A DNA stretch of 46,152 bases from Sinanaerobacter chloroacetimidivorans. GTDB lineage: Bacteria > Bacillota > Clostridia > Peptostreptococcales > Anaerovoracaceae. The notes beneath the pieces were generated by a model, which was given only the letters and a program-made list of their open reading frames with translations, searched no databases and was not told where the DNA came from. The position numbers and the translations under genes are program-made. Positions 17,099-25,732 of this stretch are shown here, in pieces. Positions within the stretch are counted from its first letter, which is position 1; each line of letters begins with the position of its first letter. The stretch spans positions 1-46,152 of the forward strand of contig NZ_JAGSND010000001.1 in the NCBI RefSeq assembly GCF_018128545.1. The letters run 5' to 3'.

Positions 17099-17434
17099 AT
17101 GAACTATTACTTAGAGAACACAAAAGTGTTCAAAGCATTGGGCGATCCCAAAAGAGCCATGATTGTGGATATGCTCTCCTGTGGAGAACTTTGTGCCTGC
17201 GAGATTTTAGAGAAGTTTGAAATGTCCCAATCCACGCTGTCCCATCACATGAAACTCCTCTGCGAATGCGGACTTGTCAAGGCACGGGCAGAAGGCAAAT
17301 GGACGTATTATTCTTTGGATGATGATGCCATCGGCAAAACAAAGCAGTTTTTCTGGGCGATCACATCCGATAAAGAAAATTGTATTTGCAGAGATAAAAC
17401 AAATTGTTGTAAGGGGTGTAACGAAAATGAGTAA
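17099..17434 (+). CDS. arsR: ArsR arsenite-responsive repressor
   Basis: This 111-residue winged-HTH repressor has the metalloid-sensing motif ELCACEIL (Cys 32 and 34, with Cys 28 nearby). It overlaps the recognition region QSTLSHHMKLL that reads DNA. Binding of As(III) releases it from the operator. The tail has extra cysteines (CICRDKTNCCKGC) that may add metal affinity. It is the first gene of the ars operon, and its own promoter and a dyad lie just upstream. The stop lies inside the next gene (8-base overlap). GAGGTG precedes the ATG. Confidence 0.93.
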   Translation: MNYYLENTKVFKALGDPKRAMIVDMLSCGELCACEILEKFEMSQSTLSHHMKLLCECGLVKARAEGKWTYYSLDDDAIGKTKQFFWAITSDKENCICRDKTNCCKGCNENE

Positions 17435-17972
17435 ATGTTGTTGTTCTTCTGAAAATTGCTGCCAGCCAGAGCCGAAAAAGTCAATAAACATTGATTTTCT
17501 TTATCTGGACACGACCGTTTGCGGCAGGTGCCAGGATACGGAAAAAGCTCTGGACGACGCAGTTTCCGGCGTAGCCGTGGTGCTGAATGCGTCAGGATAT
17601 GAAGTCAAGGTAAATGAAGTGAACATCACAACGAGAGAGTTGGCGATACAGTATCATTTGGTCAGCTCACCGACCATCCGTGTGAACGGAAACGATATTG
17701 CCGTGGAATCGCGGGAATCAGTCTGCGAGGACTGTGGAGAACATTGCGGTGATACCGTAGATTGCCGTGTATGGGTATATAACGGAGTCGAATATACATC
17801 CCCTCCGAAGGAATTGATCGTGGATGCCATTCTACGGGAAGTGTATAACCCCAATCAGGGCGAGCCGGAGCGTGAAGCCTATTGGCTTCCAGAAAATCTG
17901 GAAACATACTTTATAGCCAAGACACACAAGGATGAAACGGAACGTCAGGGAAAGGGCGGTGATGTGATATGA
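17427..17972 (+). CDS. DUF2703-type cysteine-rich protein of the ars operon
   Basis: This 181-residue protein begins with a cysteine cluster (MSKCCCSSENCC), then a thioredoxin-like domain with YLDTTVCGRC (a C-x-x-C at about residues 33-36). A central VSSPTIRVNG segment, where thioredoxin folds carry a cis-proline, is followed by more cysteines (CEDCGEHCGDTVDC). DUF2703 proteins accompany arsenic genes, and a redox or arsenite-chaperone role is plausible but unproven. ATG 17427 overlaps the arsR end and follows AAGGGGTG. The next gene's ATG overlaps its stop (ATGA). Confidence 0.82.
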   Translation: MSKCCCSSENCCQPEPKKSINIDFLYLDTTVCGRCQDTEKALDDAVSGVAVVLNASGYEVKVNEVNITTRELAIQYHLVSSPTIRVNGNDIAVESRESVCEDCGEHCGDTVDCRVWVYNGVEYTSPPKELIVDAILREVYNPNQGEPEREAYWLPENLETYFIAKTHKDETERQGKGGDVI

Positions 17973-19021
17973 GCCAAGAAAAAAATAAAGGTATTGGCTT
18001 TTTTGAAAAATATCTAACCGTGTGGGTGCTGCTGTGCATGGCGGCTGGAATCCTTGTCGGAAAATTCCTGCCCGGCATTCCAGATGTCTTGGAAGGATTT
18101 CAATACGCCGGGCAGAACCTCCCGATTGCCGTACTCATTTGGATTATGATTTTCCCCATGATGATGAAGATTGATTTCCAGTCTATCAAGAATGTGAGGA
18201 AAAATCCTTCAGGCATCCTTATTTCCAGCGGTAGCAGCTGGCTCATCAAGCCCTTCCTCATGTTCGGGTTAGCAACCCTGTTTTTCAAAGTTATCTTTCA
18301 AGCCTTCATCCCAGCGGATTTGGCACAGGACTTCGTAACAGGCGCAGTATTGCTGGGCGTAGCACCCTGCACGGCGATGGTGTTTGTATGGAGTCATCTG
18401 ACCAAAGGCGATCCGGCGCATACGCTTGTACAGGTTTCGGTCAATGACCTCTTGATTCTCGTATTGTTTGTGCCATTGGTACAAATCTTGTTGGGAGTAA
18501 ACGGCGTTACGATTCCTTGGGATACGCTCTTCTTTTCCATCGTATTATTCGTTGTCGTTCCGCTGGCTGGCGGCGCACTTACGCGCTTTCTGATGATACA
18601 GAAAAAAGGCATAGAGTATTTCAACGAAAGATTTCTCCCCAAGTTTGACGGCATCACGACCTTGGGGTTGCTGCTCACCTTGATTATCATTTTTTCCTTC
18701 CAAGGTGACATTATTTTGGAACAGCCTCTGTTCGTTTTGCTGATCGCAGTACCGCTGGTTCTGCAAAACGTAATCTCCGCCAACTTTACCTACTTGATAT
18801 GCAAGTGGACAAAGCAACCACACAATATTGCGGCTCCGGCTTCTCTGATTGCAGCCTCGGACTTCTTCGAACTTTCTGTAGCGGTAGCAATTGCCCTTTT
18901 CGGTCCAAATTCGCCGGTTGTGCTTGCTTGTACGGTGGGCGTATTGACCGAAGTCCCCGTTATGCTTTTGCTAGTACGCTTTATTAATAAGACCCACCAC
19001 TGGTTTCTAAAGGAGGTTTAA
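17969..19021 (+). CDS. acr3: ACR3-family arsenite efflux permease
   Basis: This 350-residue membrane protein with about ten hydrophobic segments exports arsenite. The family's conserved cysteine is Cys 134 in GVAPCTAMVF, flanked by the expected helix-4 sequence. The second half has the QNVISANFTY and AAPASLIAASDFFELSVA signatures of the ACR3 fold. It works alone with the membrane potential or with the ArsA ATPase encoded two genes downstream. The start overlaps the previous stop (ATGA) and the stop abuts the next ATG, so the operon is tightly coupled. Confidence 0.93.
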   Translation: MSQEKNKGIGFFEKYLTVWVLLCMAAGILVGKFLPGIPDVLEGFQYAGQNLPIAVLIWIMIFPMMMKIDFQSIKNVRKNPSGILISSGSSWLIKPFLMFGLATLFFKVIFQAFIPADLAQDFVTGAVLLGVAPCTAMVFVWSHLTKGDPAHTLVQVSVNDLLILVLFVPLVQILLGVNGVTIPWDTLFFSIVLFVVVPLAGGALTRFLMIQKKGIEYFNERFLPKFDGITTLGLLLTLIIIFSFQGDIILEQPLFVLLIAVPLVLQNVISANFTYLICKWTKQPHNIAAPASLIAASDFFELSVAVAIALFGPNSPVVLACTVGVLTEVPVMLLLVRFINKTHHWFLKEV

Positions 19022-19597
19022 ATGGTGTATATATGCTATTGCAACAAAGTCAAAGAAGCAGATATCATGAAAGCAATTACAGAAAAAGGTGCAAAAAATG
19101 TAGATGATGTTATTAAGATTACCGGAGCCATGCAAAACAGTAATTGCGCTGTAAATAATCCGAAGGGAATTTGCTGTTACTCAGATATTGTGAAAACTTT
19201 TAATAAATATAGGGAGAAAATTATTATGAAAAAAATGAAAATCTTTGAACCCGCCATGTGTTGCCCGACCGGGCTTTGCGGCTTGGGTGTTGACCCTGAA
19301 CTGCTGCGTATGTCCACGGTACTGGAAACACTGAAAAAACATGGCGTTATTGTTGAACGTTTTAACTTGGGCAGCGCACCGGCAGAGTTTATCACCGACC
19401 AGACCATCAATGCCTATATTAATGAGAAAGGCACAGAGGGACTGCCCGCTGTGATGCTCGATGGCAAAATTGTCATCACAGGTCGGTATCCCACCAATGA
19501 AGAATTCACAAAGCTGCTCGACCTTCCTGAAAATGTGCTGGGCAAGCAGAAAAAATCCGAGTCCGGCGGAGGCTGTTGCAAGGGAGGTTGCTGTTAA
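19022..19597 (+). CDS. arsD: BFD-like [2Fe-2S] domain fused in frame to ArsD
   Basis: Residues 1-65 look like a bacterioferritin-associated-ferredoxin-type [2Fe-2S] domain (VYICYCNKVKEADIMKAI, later NCAVNN and GICCYSD). From residue 69 the protein is a full ArsD arsenite chaperone: MKKMKIFEPAMCCPTGLCG supplies the Cys-Cys and Cys that hand As(III) to ArsA, and the tail ends GGGCCKGGCC. An AGGGAG ribosome site (19211-19216) stands eight bases before the internal ATG at 19226. The locus can therefore make both the 191-residue fusion and a 123-residue ArsD. In related operons the BFD-like protein is a separate gene. GGAGG at about 19012 serves the first start. Confidence 0.85.
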   Translation: MVYICYCNKVKEADIMKAITEKGAKNVDDVIKITGAMQNSNCAVNNPKGICCYSDIVKTFNKYREKIIMKKMKIFEPAMCCPTGLCGLGVDPELLRMSTVLETLKKHGVIVERFNLGSAPAEFITDQTINAYINEKGTEGLPAVMLDGKIVITGRYPTNEEFTKLLDLPENVLGKQKKSESGGGCCKGGCC

Positions 19598-21334
19598 ATG
19601 AATCAATTCGATCCCGGCAGTATCAAACTGACAAAGTATCTTTTTTATACCGGCAAGGGCGGCGTTGGTAAAACCAGCGTTGCCTGTGCCACCGCCGTCT
19701 CCCTTGCGGACAGTGGGAAAAAGGTGCTGCTTATCAGCACCGACCCTGCTTCCAATTTACAGGATGTCTTTTCGATGGAACTGACAAACAAAGGAGTGCC
19801 CATCTCCGATGTGCCGAATTTAGTGGTAGCGAACCTTGACCCCATACAAGCGGCGGCTGAGTACCGGGAAAGCGTGATCGCGCCTTATCGCGGCAAGCTG
19901 CCCGCATCTGTCATCACGAATATGGAGGAGCAGCTTTCTGGCTCCTGCACCATAGAAATTGCGGCATTCAATGAGTTTTCCAATTTCATTACGGACGGTA
20001 AGGTTCAGCAGGAATACGACCATATTATTTTTGATACCGCCCCTACTGGACACACCCTGCGGATGCTTCAGCTTCCGTCCGCTTGGAGTAATTTCATCAG
20101 TGAAAGCACCCACGGTGCATCTTGCCTCGGTCAACTCTCCGGCTTGGAGAGCAAGAAAGCCATTTACAAGCAAGCCGTGGAAACACTGGCCGACGGAAGC
20201 CTGACCACGCTACTCCTTGTCACCCGCTCGGAAACCGCGCCGTTCAAGGAAGCGGAACGTGCTTCCGGCGAATTGTCCGCGCTGGGCGTCGACAATCAAA
20301 TGCTGGTTGTCAACGGAATATTGATGGAACATAACGATGATCTATCTTCCAGTCTGTACGAAAAACAGCAGTCTGCACTTGCCGCGATGCCGGAAAGTCT
20401 GAGGGCGCTTCCAATCCATAGCGTTCCTCTGCGAGCTTACAATGTCACAGGGCTGGAAAATATCCGCGCCTTGCTGAACACCGATTATTTTACTGCTCCC
20501 GTGCAAACGCTAAATGCCACGCATATTCCTGCGCTGAACGATGTGATAGATGAGTTAGCGATGGAGGGCAAACGTGTTATTTTCACGATGGGCAAAGGTG
20601 GTGTGGGTAAGACCACCGTCGCCGCCGCCGTTGCGCTGGGGCTTGCGAAGCGCGGAAAGAAAGTCCACCTCACTACCACCGATCCCGCCGCGCACCTGAA
20701 GTTTGTGCTGGATGAAACTGGCGGCGTGTCCATGAGCCATATCGACGAAGCCGAGGAATTGAAAAAGTATCAGTCCGAGGTGCTTTTCAAAGCCCGCGCG
20801 TCCGGCATGGGCGATGAGGATATTGCTTATGTCGAGGAAGATCTACGTTCGCCCTGCACACAGGAGATCGCCGTATTCCGCGCCTTCGCCGAGATCGTCG
20901 AAAAAGCTGACGATCAGGTGGTGGTAATTGACACCGCCCCCACAGGGCATACCCTGCTTTTGTTGGAATCCACACAAAGCTATAACCATGAAATTCAGCG
21001 TACCAAGGGCGAAATCCCCGAATCGGTGGCGCAGCTGTTGCCGAGGCTGAAATCCGAGGAAACCGAGGTACTGATTGTGACCCTGCCGGAAGCGACCCCT
21101 GTTTATGAGGCGCACCGCTTGGAGGACGATCTGAAACGGGCGGGCATCGCCGCCAAATGGTGGGTGGTCAATCAATCCCTTTATGGCACGAACACCACCA
21201 ATCCTATGCTGGTGTCAAAGGCGGCTGGCGAAGTGGAATGGCTCAACCTCATCGACGAACACGCCGGTGGCAAATTTGCCCTGATCGCGTGGAGCGCAGA
21301 GGAAATCAAGGGCGACAGTCTGCTGGCGCTGTAA
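19598..21334 (+). CDS. arsA: ArsA arsenite-stimulated ATPase, two-domain
   Basis: This 578-residue tandem ATPase energises the arsenite permease and receives As(III) from ArsD. P-loops of the deviant Walker type lie at residues 19-27 (GKGGVGKTS) and 332-339 (GKGGVGKT). Each half has DTAPTGHTL, the signal-transduction motif. Candidate As(III)-binding cysteines sit in GSCTIE, GASCLG and SPCTQE, the positions used by the classical ArsA. The ATG directly follows the arsD stop. Length and domain order match the family. Confidence 0.95.
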   Translation: MNQFDPGSIKLTKYLFYTGKGGVGKTSVACATAVSLADSGKKVLLISTDPASNLQDVFSMELTNKGVPISDVPNLVVANLDPIQAAAEYRESVIAPYRGKLPASVITNMEEQLSGSCTIEIAAFNEFSNFITDGKVQQEYDHIIFDTAPTGHTLRMLQLPSAWSNFISESTHGASCLGQLSGLESKKAIYKQAVETLADGSLTTLLLVTRSETAPFKEAERASGELSALGVDNQMLVVNGILMEHNDDLSSSLYEKQQSALAAMPESLRALPIHSVPLRAYNVTGLENIRALLNTDYFTAPVQTLNATHIPALNDVIDELAMEGKRVIFTMGKGGVGKTTVAAAVALGLAKRGKKVHLTTTDPAAHLKFVLDETGGVSMSHIDEAEELKKYQSEVLFKARASGMGDEDIAYVEEDLRSPCTQEIAVFRAFAEIVEKADDQVVVIDTAPTGHTLLLLESTQSYNHEIQRTKGEIPESVAQLLPRLKSEETEVLIVTLPEATPVYEAHRLEDDLKRAGIAAKWWVVNQSLYGTNTTNPMLVSKAAGEVEWLNLIDEHAGGKFALIAWSAEEIKGDSLLAL

Positions 21335-21344
21335 GGAGGTAAAA

Positions 21345-21740
21345 ATGATAAAAGTTGCATTTATTTGTGTTCATAATTCTTGTCGCAGCCAGATTGCAGA
21401 GGCGCTGGGACGGCATCTTGCCGGCGACGCTTTTGAAAGCTATTCGGCGGGAACGGAAACGAAGCTGCAAATCAATCAGGATGCCGTGCGGCTGATGAAA
21501 CAACTTTATGGCATTGACATGGAAGCGACACAGCGCAGCAAACTCTTGTCCGAAATCCCGCCTGTTGATATTGTCGTTACAATGGGCTGCAATGTCGAGT
21601 GTCCGTATCTGCCCTGTAAACACCGCGAAGATTGGAGGCTGGATGATCCAACGGGCAAAAGCGACGAGGAATTTATTCAGGTTATAAAACAGATTGAGCA
21701 AAAAATGCTTGAGCTAAAAAATTTTGTGGGGGTTCTTTAG
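21345..21740 (+). CDS. arsC: Arsenate reductase, thioredoxin-coupled type
   Basis: This 131-residue enzyme of the low-molecular-weight phosphatase fold reduces arsenate to arsenite. The phosphatase-like loop is at residues 8-14 (CVHNSCR, nucleophile Cys 8). The redox cysteines of the cascade lie in MGCNVECPYLPC (Cys 82, 86 and 91); the classical enzyme uses a pair about seven residues apart, so 82 with 86 or 91 are the candidates. AAGGAGG precedes the ATG, ten bases after arsA. It is the last gene of the ars operon, with a terminator downstream. Confidence 0.93.
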   Translation: MIKVAFICVHNSCRSQIAEALGRHLAGDAFESYSAGTETKLQINQDAVRLMKQLYGIDMEATQRSKLLSEIPPVDIVVTMGCNVECPYLPCKHREDWRLDDPTGKSDEEFIQVIKQIEQKMLELKNFVGVL

Positions 21741-21772
21741 TAGTAAAATCATTGGCTGTAAATGCTAAATTC

Positions 21773-21813
21773 AAAAAAGCCAATTAAAGTCATTGATTTT
21801 AATTGGCTTTTTT
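21773..21813. terminator. Bidirectional-looking intrinsic terminator after arsC
   Basis: Positions 21773-21788 (A-run, GCCAATTAAA) pair with 21797-21813 (TTTTAATTGGC, T-run) around an 8-base loop. From here to 22048 I see no convincing gene or signal. Confidence 0.85.
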
Positions 21814-22048
21814 GTTTAGAGCAAAACAGAATTTCCATTCAAATTCCTTTTGGATGAATATAAAGTTAAGAGATTTACACTCACTCAATCGAAAAGACTT
21901 GCATTGGTATCCCGCACTTTTTTTGCTTAATTGATTGTAAACTTCGTGCCACATGACTTCCGTTCCACGCAGCAGATAAACTGCTACGAACCACTACACA
22001 GCCTGATCTCGTGTTGGGATGATTTTAAAAAAATATTCTAAAAACCCC

Positions 22049-22102
22049 TTGACAATTGAGTATATATTCAACTATACTATATACAGTTGAGCGTTTGCTC
22101 AA
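22049..22102 (+). promoter_or_regulatory. cadC promoter with two 16-bp operator copies
   Basis: TTGACA (22049-22054) and TATACT (22073-22078) are 18 bases apart. Two dyads of the form TTGAG-N6-(T/C)TCAA lie at 22056-22071 and 22087-22102, 31 bases apart, so they occupy the same face of the helix. The first sits between -35 and -10, where binding would block RNA polymerase. Confidence 0.75.
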
Positions 22103-22128
22103 TTAAAATTTCGGAAGGAGGACTAATT

Positions 22129-22485
22129 ATGTCTGTCAGAAGCGATGTTTGCGATTGTGATGTTATACACGAAGAAACCGTCACCGCAGTAAAAACAAAA
22201 ATGCTTTCAGATGATACTTTTAATATTTTGACGGAATTTTTGAAAGCTGTGGGAGATGGTACAAGGATCAGAATTTTATGGGCTCTGGATGTCAGTGAAA
22301 TGTGTGTCTGTGATTTGGCAGTCTTGCTTGGTATGACAAAATCCGCTATATCACACCAGCTACGCACTTTGAAACAGGCAAATCTTGTCAAATTTAGGAA
22401 AGATGGTAAGATTGCTTATTACTCTCTCGCGGATGACCATGTGAAAATCGTTTTGGAACAAAGTTTAAGCCATGTAACTGAATAA
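22129..22485 (+). CDS. cadC: CadC/SmtB-type metal-responsive repressor
   Basis: This 118-residue winged-HTH repressor of the ArsR/SmtB family has N-terminal cysteines (VCDCDV, Cys 8 and 10) and a CVC motif in EMCVCDL (Cys 59 and 61). Together these form the thiolate site used by CadC to sense Cd, Pb or Zn. The recognition helix is KSAISHQLRTL. ATG 22129 follows GGAAGGAGG; the frame is open upstream but lacks a ribosome site. It is the first gene of the cadmium cassette and likely binds the three 16-bp dyads around it. Confidence 0.9.
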   Translation: MSVRSDVCDCDVIHEETVTAVKTKMLSDDTFNILTEFLKAVGDGTRIRILWALDVSEMCVCDLAVLLGMTKSAISHQLRTLKQANLVKFRKDGKIAYYSLADDHVKIVLEQSLSHVTE

Positions 22486-22510
22486 AATTTAATTATAGGA
22501 GGAAAATAAC

Positions 22511-22732
22511 ATGAAAAAGTCATTTAGGTTGGAAGGACTGGACTGCGCCAACTGTGCGGCGAAAATCGAAAAGGACATCAAGGCGCTGGACGGCGTAACC
22601 GAAGTAACCGTAAACGCTATGACGACTAAGATGGTTCTTGTGGCAGACGACGACAAAATGGACGAGATTATTAAGACCGCTGAAAAAATCGTCAAGAAGC
22701 ATGAACCTCATGTTGTCGTAAAAAAGGCGTAA
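22511..22732 (+). CDS. Free-standing HMA metal-binding chaperone
   Basis: This 73-residue heavy-metal-associated domain has the binding motif GLDCANC (Cys 12 and 15) in a beta-alpha-beta-beta-alpha-beta pattern of full family length. Such a domain is normally the N-terminus of the P1B ATPase, but the pump encoded next lacks one, so this protein probably delivers the metal in trans. AGGAGG precedes the ATG. It lies 25 bases after cadC and 161 bases before cadA. Confidence 0.88.
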   Translation: MKKSFRLEGLDCANCAAKIEKDIKALDGVTEVTVNAMTTKMVLVADDDKMDEIIKTAEKIVKKHEPHVVVKKA

Positions 22733-22747
22733 ACATTTACCGGCAAT

Positions 22748-22801
22748 AATTCCAGCTTTTGGCGTAACACTTCAAAGCGATACGCCAAAAGCGAAGGAAT
22801 T
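22748..22801. repeat. Long hairpin between the HMA gene and cadA
   Basis: GCTTTTGGCGTA (22755-22766) is perfectly complementary to 22781-22792 with a 14-base loop. The flanks AATTCC (22748-22753) and GGAATT (22796-22801) extend the stem after a small internal bulge. No T-run follows directly. It may separate HMA and cadA transcription or stabilise mRNA. Confidence 0.7.
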
Positions 22802-22831
22802 TAAAAAATTCAAATTTTTTTGCGACAATAG

Positions 22832-22847
22832 TTGAGCGTTCACTCAA
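22832..22847. promoter_or_regulatory. Third copy of the 16-bp cad operator, upstream of cadA
   Basis: TTGAG-N6-CTCAA at 22832-22847, in the context AGTTGAGCGTT, is nearly identical to the copy at 22087-22102. It lies 47 bases before the cadA start, suggesting a second, CadC-controlled point of expression. Confidence 0.65.
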
Positions 22848-22893
22848 TGTTACTCGTCATTCTCTTATAGCAAAGATAAGAAAGGAGTTCAAT

Positions 22894-24735
22894 ATGAACA
22901 AGAAGCTTGTAAGAATTATCATAGCAGCGGTTATTTTCGTAATCGGGCTGCTAGTAAAAACCGACATTGTTTGGCTTAGTCCCGCTATCTTCATTGCCGC
23001 CTACATTGTAGTGGGCAGCGAAGTCGTAATAAAAGCCATCAAGAATATTATGCAAGGCCAAGTTTTTCAGGAAAGCTTTTTAATGACCGTGGCGACCGGT
23101 GGCGCACTTATCATTGGGGAATATCCAGAGGCCATTGCCGTTATGCTGTTTTATCAGGTTGGCGAATATTTTCAAAGTTATGCCGTTGCGAAGTCGCGGA
23201 AATCCATTGCAAGCTTAATGGATATACGTCCTGATTACGCAAATGTTAAGAGGGGCGATGAATTGGTAAAAGTCGACCCTGACGAAGTTGCGATTGGCGA
23301 TATCATCGTTGTCCGTGCTGGTGAAAAAATCCCGCTTGACGGCAAGGTGCTTGACGGCAATTCAATGATTGATACGTCCGCTTTGACCGGCGAATCTGTT
23401 CCGCGCGAAGCTGGTGTTGGCTCTGATGTTTTGAGCGGCTGTATCAATGTGAACGGCGTACTGACGATTGAGGTCACAAAAGAATTTGGGGAATCGACGG
23501 TCAGCAAAATCCTTGATCTCGTGGAAAACGCCAGTAGTAAAAAGGCGAACACCGAGAATTTCATTACAAAATTTGCACGAGTTTATACTCCGATTGTTAT
23601 GGCTGCCGCACTGTTGCTTGCAATTATCCCGCCTCTGTTCTTTGGTGGTACTTGGGGCGACTGGATTTACAGGGCTTTAACTTTCTTAGTGGTTTCCTGC
23701 CCTTGCGCTCTGGTTGTTTCTATTCCACTCTCCTTCTTTGGCGGTATCGGCGGCGCGTCAAGGCGTGGTGTGCTTGTTAAGGGTAGCAACTATTTAGAAG
23801 CTTTGGCGCAGACTGAAATCGTTGTGTTTGATAAGACGGGGACATTGACAAAAGGCGTATTTAAAGTACAAGAGGTAAATGCTATCGGCATTTCCGAAGC
23901 AGAACTGCTGGAACTTACCGCACATGTTGAGAGTTATTCCAATCACCCCATTTCACTCTCTTTGAAAACTGCTTATGGGAAAGATATTGACAACGAAAGG
24001 ATTACGGATGTTGAGGAAATCGCAGGCCACGGCGTCAGCGCAACGGTTGATAGTCGTAAAGTTTTCGCAGGAAATACAAAACTCATGCAAAAAATCGGCG
24101 TTAAATTTTCTCAAGACGAAATTATTGGAACAGCCGTACACGTTGCTGTTGATGGCAAATATGCGGGATATATTGTAATTGCTGATGAGGTTAAGGAAGA
24201 TGCAGCGGAAGCGATTAGATTGCTAAAAAAGGCAAATATCCGTCAAACGGTGATGCTGACGGGCGACGCCAAGAGTGTGGGAGAAAAAGTTGCCAAGGAA
24301 TTGGGGTTAGATAAGGTTTACACAGAGCTTCTTCCCGGTGACAAGGTAGATAAAGTAGAGGAACTGCTGGCTCAAAAATCAGCTAAAGGCAAGCTGGCCT
24401 TTGTAGGCGATGGGATTAATGACGCACCAGTTTTAGCTCGTGCCGACATTGGTATTGCGATGGGTGGCTTGGGTTCCGACGCGGCTATAGAAGCCGCCGA
24501 TGTTGTAATAATGACCGATGAGCCGTCCAAACTAGCTACAGGTATGAAAATTTCACAGAAAACGCTAAGAATCGCACAACAGAATATATGGCTGGCTTTG
24601 TCGATAAAAGCAATTGTGCTTGTACTCAGTGCACTCGGTTTTGCTACCATGTGGGAGGCTGTGTTTGCAGATGTTGGTGTGACGGTTATAGCGGTATTGA
24701 ACTCTTTCCGTGCTTTAAACACAAAGAAATTATAA
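22894..24735 (+). CDS. cadA: P1B-type Cd/Zn/Pb-exporting ATPase, lacking N-terminal HMA
   Basis: This 613-residue heavy-metal efflux ATPase has the transport-site motif CPC at residues 269-271, phosphorylation site DKTGTLT starting at Asp 313, TGES near 165, the SNHPIS histidine motif near 350, and GDGINDAP in the hinge. The N-terminus goes directly into membrane helices, so the usual HMA domain is absent and is supplied by the small gene upstream. AAAGGAG precedes the ATG. CPC with the adjacent regulator fits divalent soft metals (Cd, Pb, Zn) rather than copper; the exact ion is inferred. Confidence 0.94.
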   Translation: MNKKLVRIIIAAVIFVIGLLVKTDIVWLSPAIFIAAYIVVGSEVVIKAIKNIMQGQVFQESFLMTVATGGALIIGEYPEAIAVMLFYQVGEYFQSYAVAKSRKSIASLMDIRPDYANVKRGDELVKVDPDEVAIGDIIVVRAGEKIPLDGKVLDGNSMIDTSALTGESVPREAGVGSDVLSGCINVNGVLTIEVTKEFGESTVSKILDLVENASSKKANTENFITKFARVYTPIVMAAALLLAIIPPLFFGGTWGDWIYRALTFLVVSCPCALVVSIPLSFFGGIGGASRRGVLVKGSNYLEALAQTEIVVFDKTGTLTKGVFKVQEVNAIGISEAELLELTAHVESYSNHPISLSLKTAYGKDIDNERITDVEEIAGHGVSATVDSRKVFAGNTKLMQKIGVKFSQDEIIGTAVHVAVDGKYAGYIVIADEVKEDAAEAIRLLKKANIRQTVMLTGDAKSVGEKVAKELGLDKVYTELLPGDKVDKVEELLAQKSAKGKLAFVGDGINDAPVLARADIGIAMGGLGSDAAIEAADVVIMTDEPSKLATGMKISQKTLRIAQQNIWLALSIKAIVLVLSALGFATMWEAVFADVGVTVIAVLNSFRALNTKKL

Positions 24736-24774
24736 TCAGGTCAAAAGCCTGTTGTATCGGAAGCGATAAGTAAA

Positions 24775-24997
24775 ATGTTAATTGTCCTGATTGCCTTGTT
24801 AGTTGGGATTTTGTGAACTTGCTTTGGTAGCGCAGTTGCTATTATAACAAAAGAAGTTTTCTGAAAATATGGCGAATTGCCTTTTAGTTTTCGCTGGTGG
24901 CGTAATGATGAGCCTTGTGTTCTTTGAGCTTATGCCGGAAACTTTAGAGGTATCAAATGTGTGGATGGTGGCCGGCGGCATCCTCATTATTCACTGA
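24775..24997 (+). pseudogene. Broken ZIP-family metal transporter
   Basis: MLIVLIALLVGIL is followed by a TGA (24814-24816), then the frame continues with GSAVAIITKEVF. A one-base loss near 24860 shifts it to FAGGVMMSLVFFELMPETLE (24869-24997), a clear ZIP signature, ending in TGA. The whole 39-385 bases after cadA holds only this decayed fragment. Confidence 0.7.
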
Positions 24998-25128
24998 GAT
25001 AAGGGGCAAAGTGAGAATCATTATATGAAGATTATTTTATTCGGTTTATTGGTGAAAGCAGTTGAGCTATTGAGCGCGATTGAATTAAAGCATAAACAGA
25101 AAATATGTTGTATGGAAAGGTGTGTGGC

Positions 25129-25701
25129 ATGAAAAAGCAATGGCTTATCACAGGAATCTTGGCAGCAGTTGATCAAACAATAAAACTGCTGATAGCTCAT
25201 TTTGCGATAGATAAGATGATTATCTGGATACCGAGTGTTTTGCGTTTTGAGCCTTTCCAGAACACAAATTTGAATTGGTTTGCAAGTATGGCTAATTTTA
25301 AGACTCCTGTAATCGGAATGATCTTTTTACAGATAACGGCTATAGCAGGATTGCTTTTATTCTATCGATTCCAAACATATAAAGTTGGTGCAAAGAGTCG
25401 CTTGTTGAGTGGAGCATTCTGTTTTGCATCTGCTGGCATATTATGTTCATTTATTGATGTAGTGTTCTGGGGCGGCAGCCTTGACTTTATTGGTTTATTC
25501 AATTGGTTTATTTTTGATACAAAGGACGTATTTCTGAACACGGGATGGATTTTGGCTCTAATTTGGACGTGGCGGCATGAAAAAAAGCTAAAAAAGTCTT
25601 ATTCAAACGATCTCAATACAGAAGATATAGCTTTTGCTATATGGTTTCGGAGCGGATGCAAACTCCTTCCCAACACAACGTCTGAATATACCAGAATATA
25701 A
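25129..25701 (+). CDS. lspA: LspA-like signal peptidase II
   Basis: LspA cleaves signal peptides of diacylated prolipoproteins. The 190-residue protein has four hydrophobic segments. Two conserved aspartates sit in SFIDVVFWGGSLDFI and FIFDTKDVFLNTG, matching the DR and NxAD catalytic boxes in relaxed form. ATG 25129 (MKKQWLITG) is preferred; an in-frame ATG at 25105 adds eight residues. The last about 25 residues look non-homologous. lspA-like genes accompany lead/cadmium pumps in several resistance operons. The motifs are degenerate, so a specialised or weakly active paralogue is possible. Confidence 0.75.
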   Translation: MKKQWLITGILAAVDQTIKLLIAHFAIDKMIIWIPSVLRFEPFQNTNLNWFASMANFKTPVIGMIFLQITAIAGLLLFYRFQTYKVGAKSRLLSGAFCFASAGILCSFIDVVFWGGSLDFIGLFNWFIFDTKDVFLNTGWILALIWTWRHEKKLKKSYSNDLNTEDIAFAIWFRSGCKLLPNTTSEYTRI

Positions 25702-25732
25702 AATATATAAACACAATTGAGAGGTGGTCACA

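Noticed and set aside
21814..22048. Possible coding remnant on the minus strand between the ars and cad cassettes
   Set aside because: Short open stretches exist in two frames, but neither has a start signal or a recognisable family.
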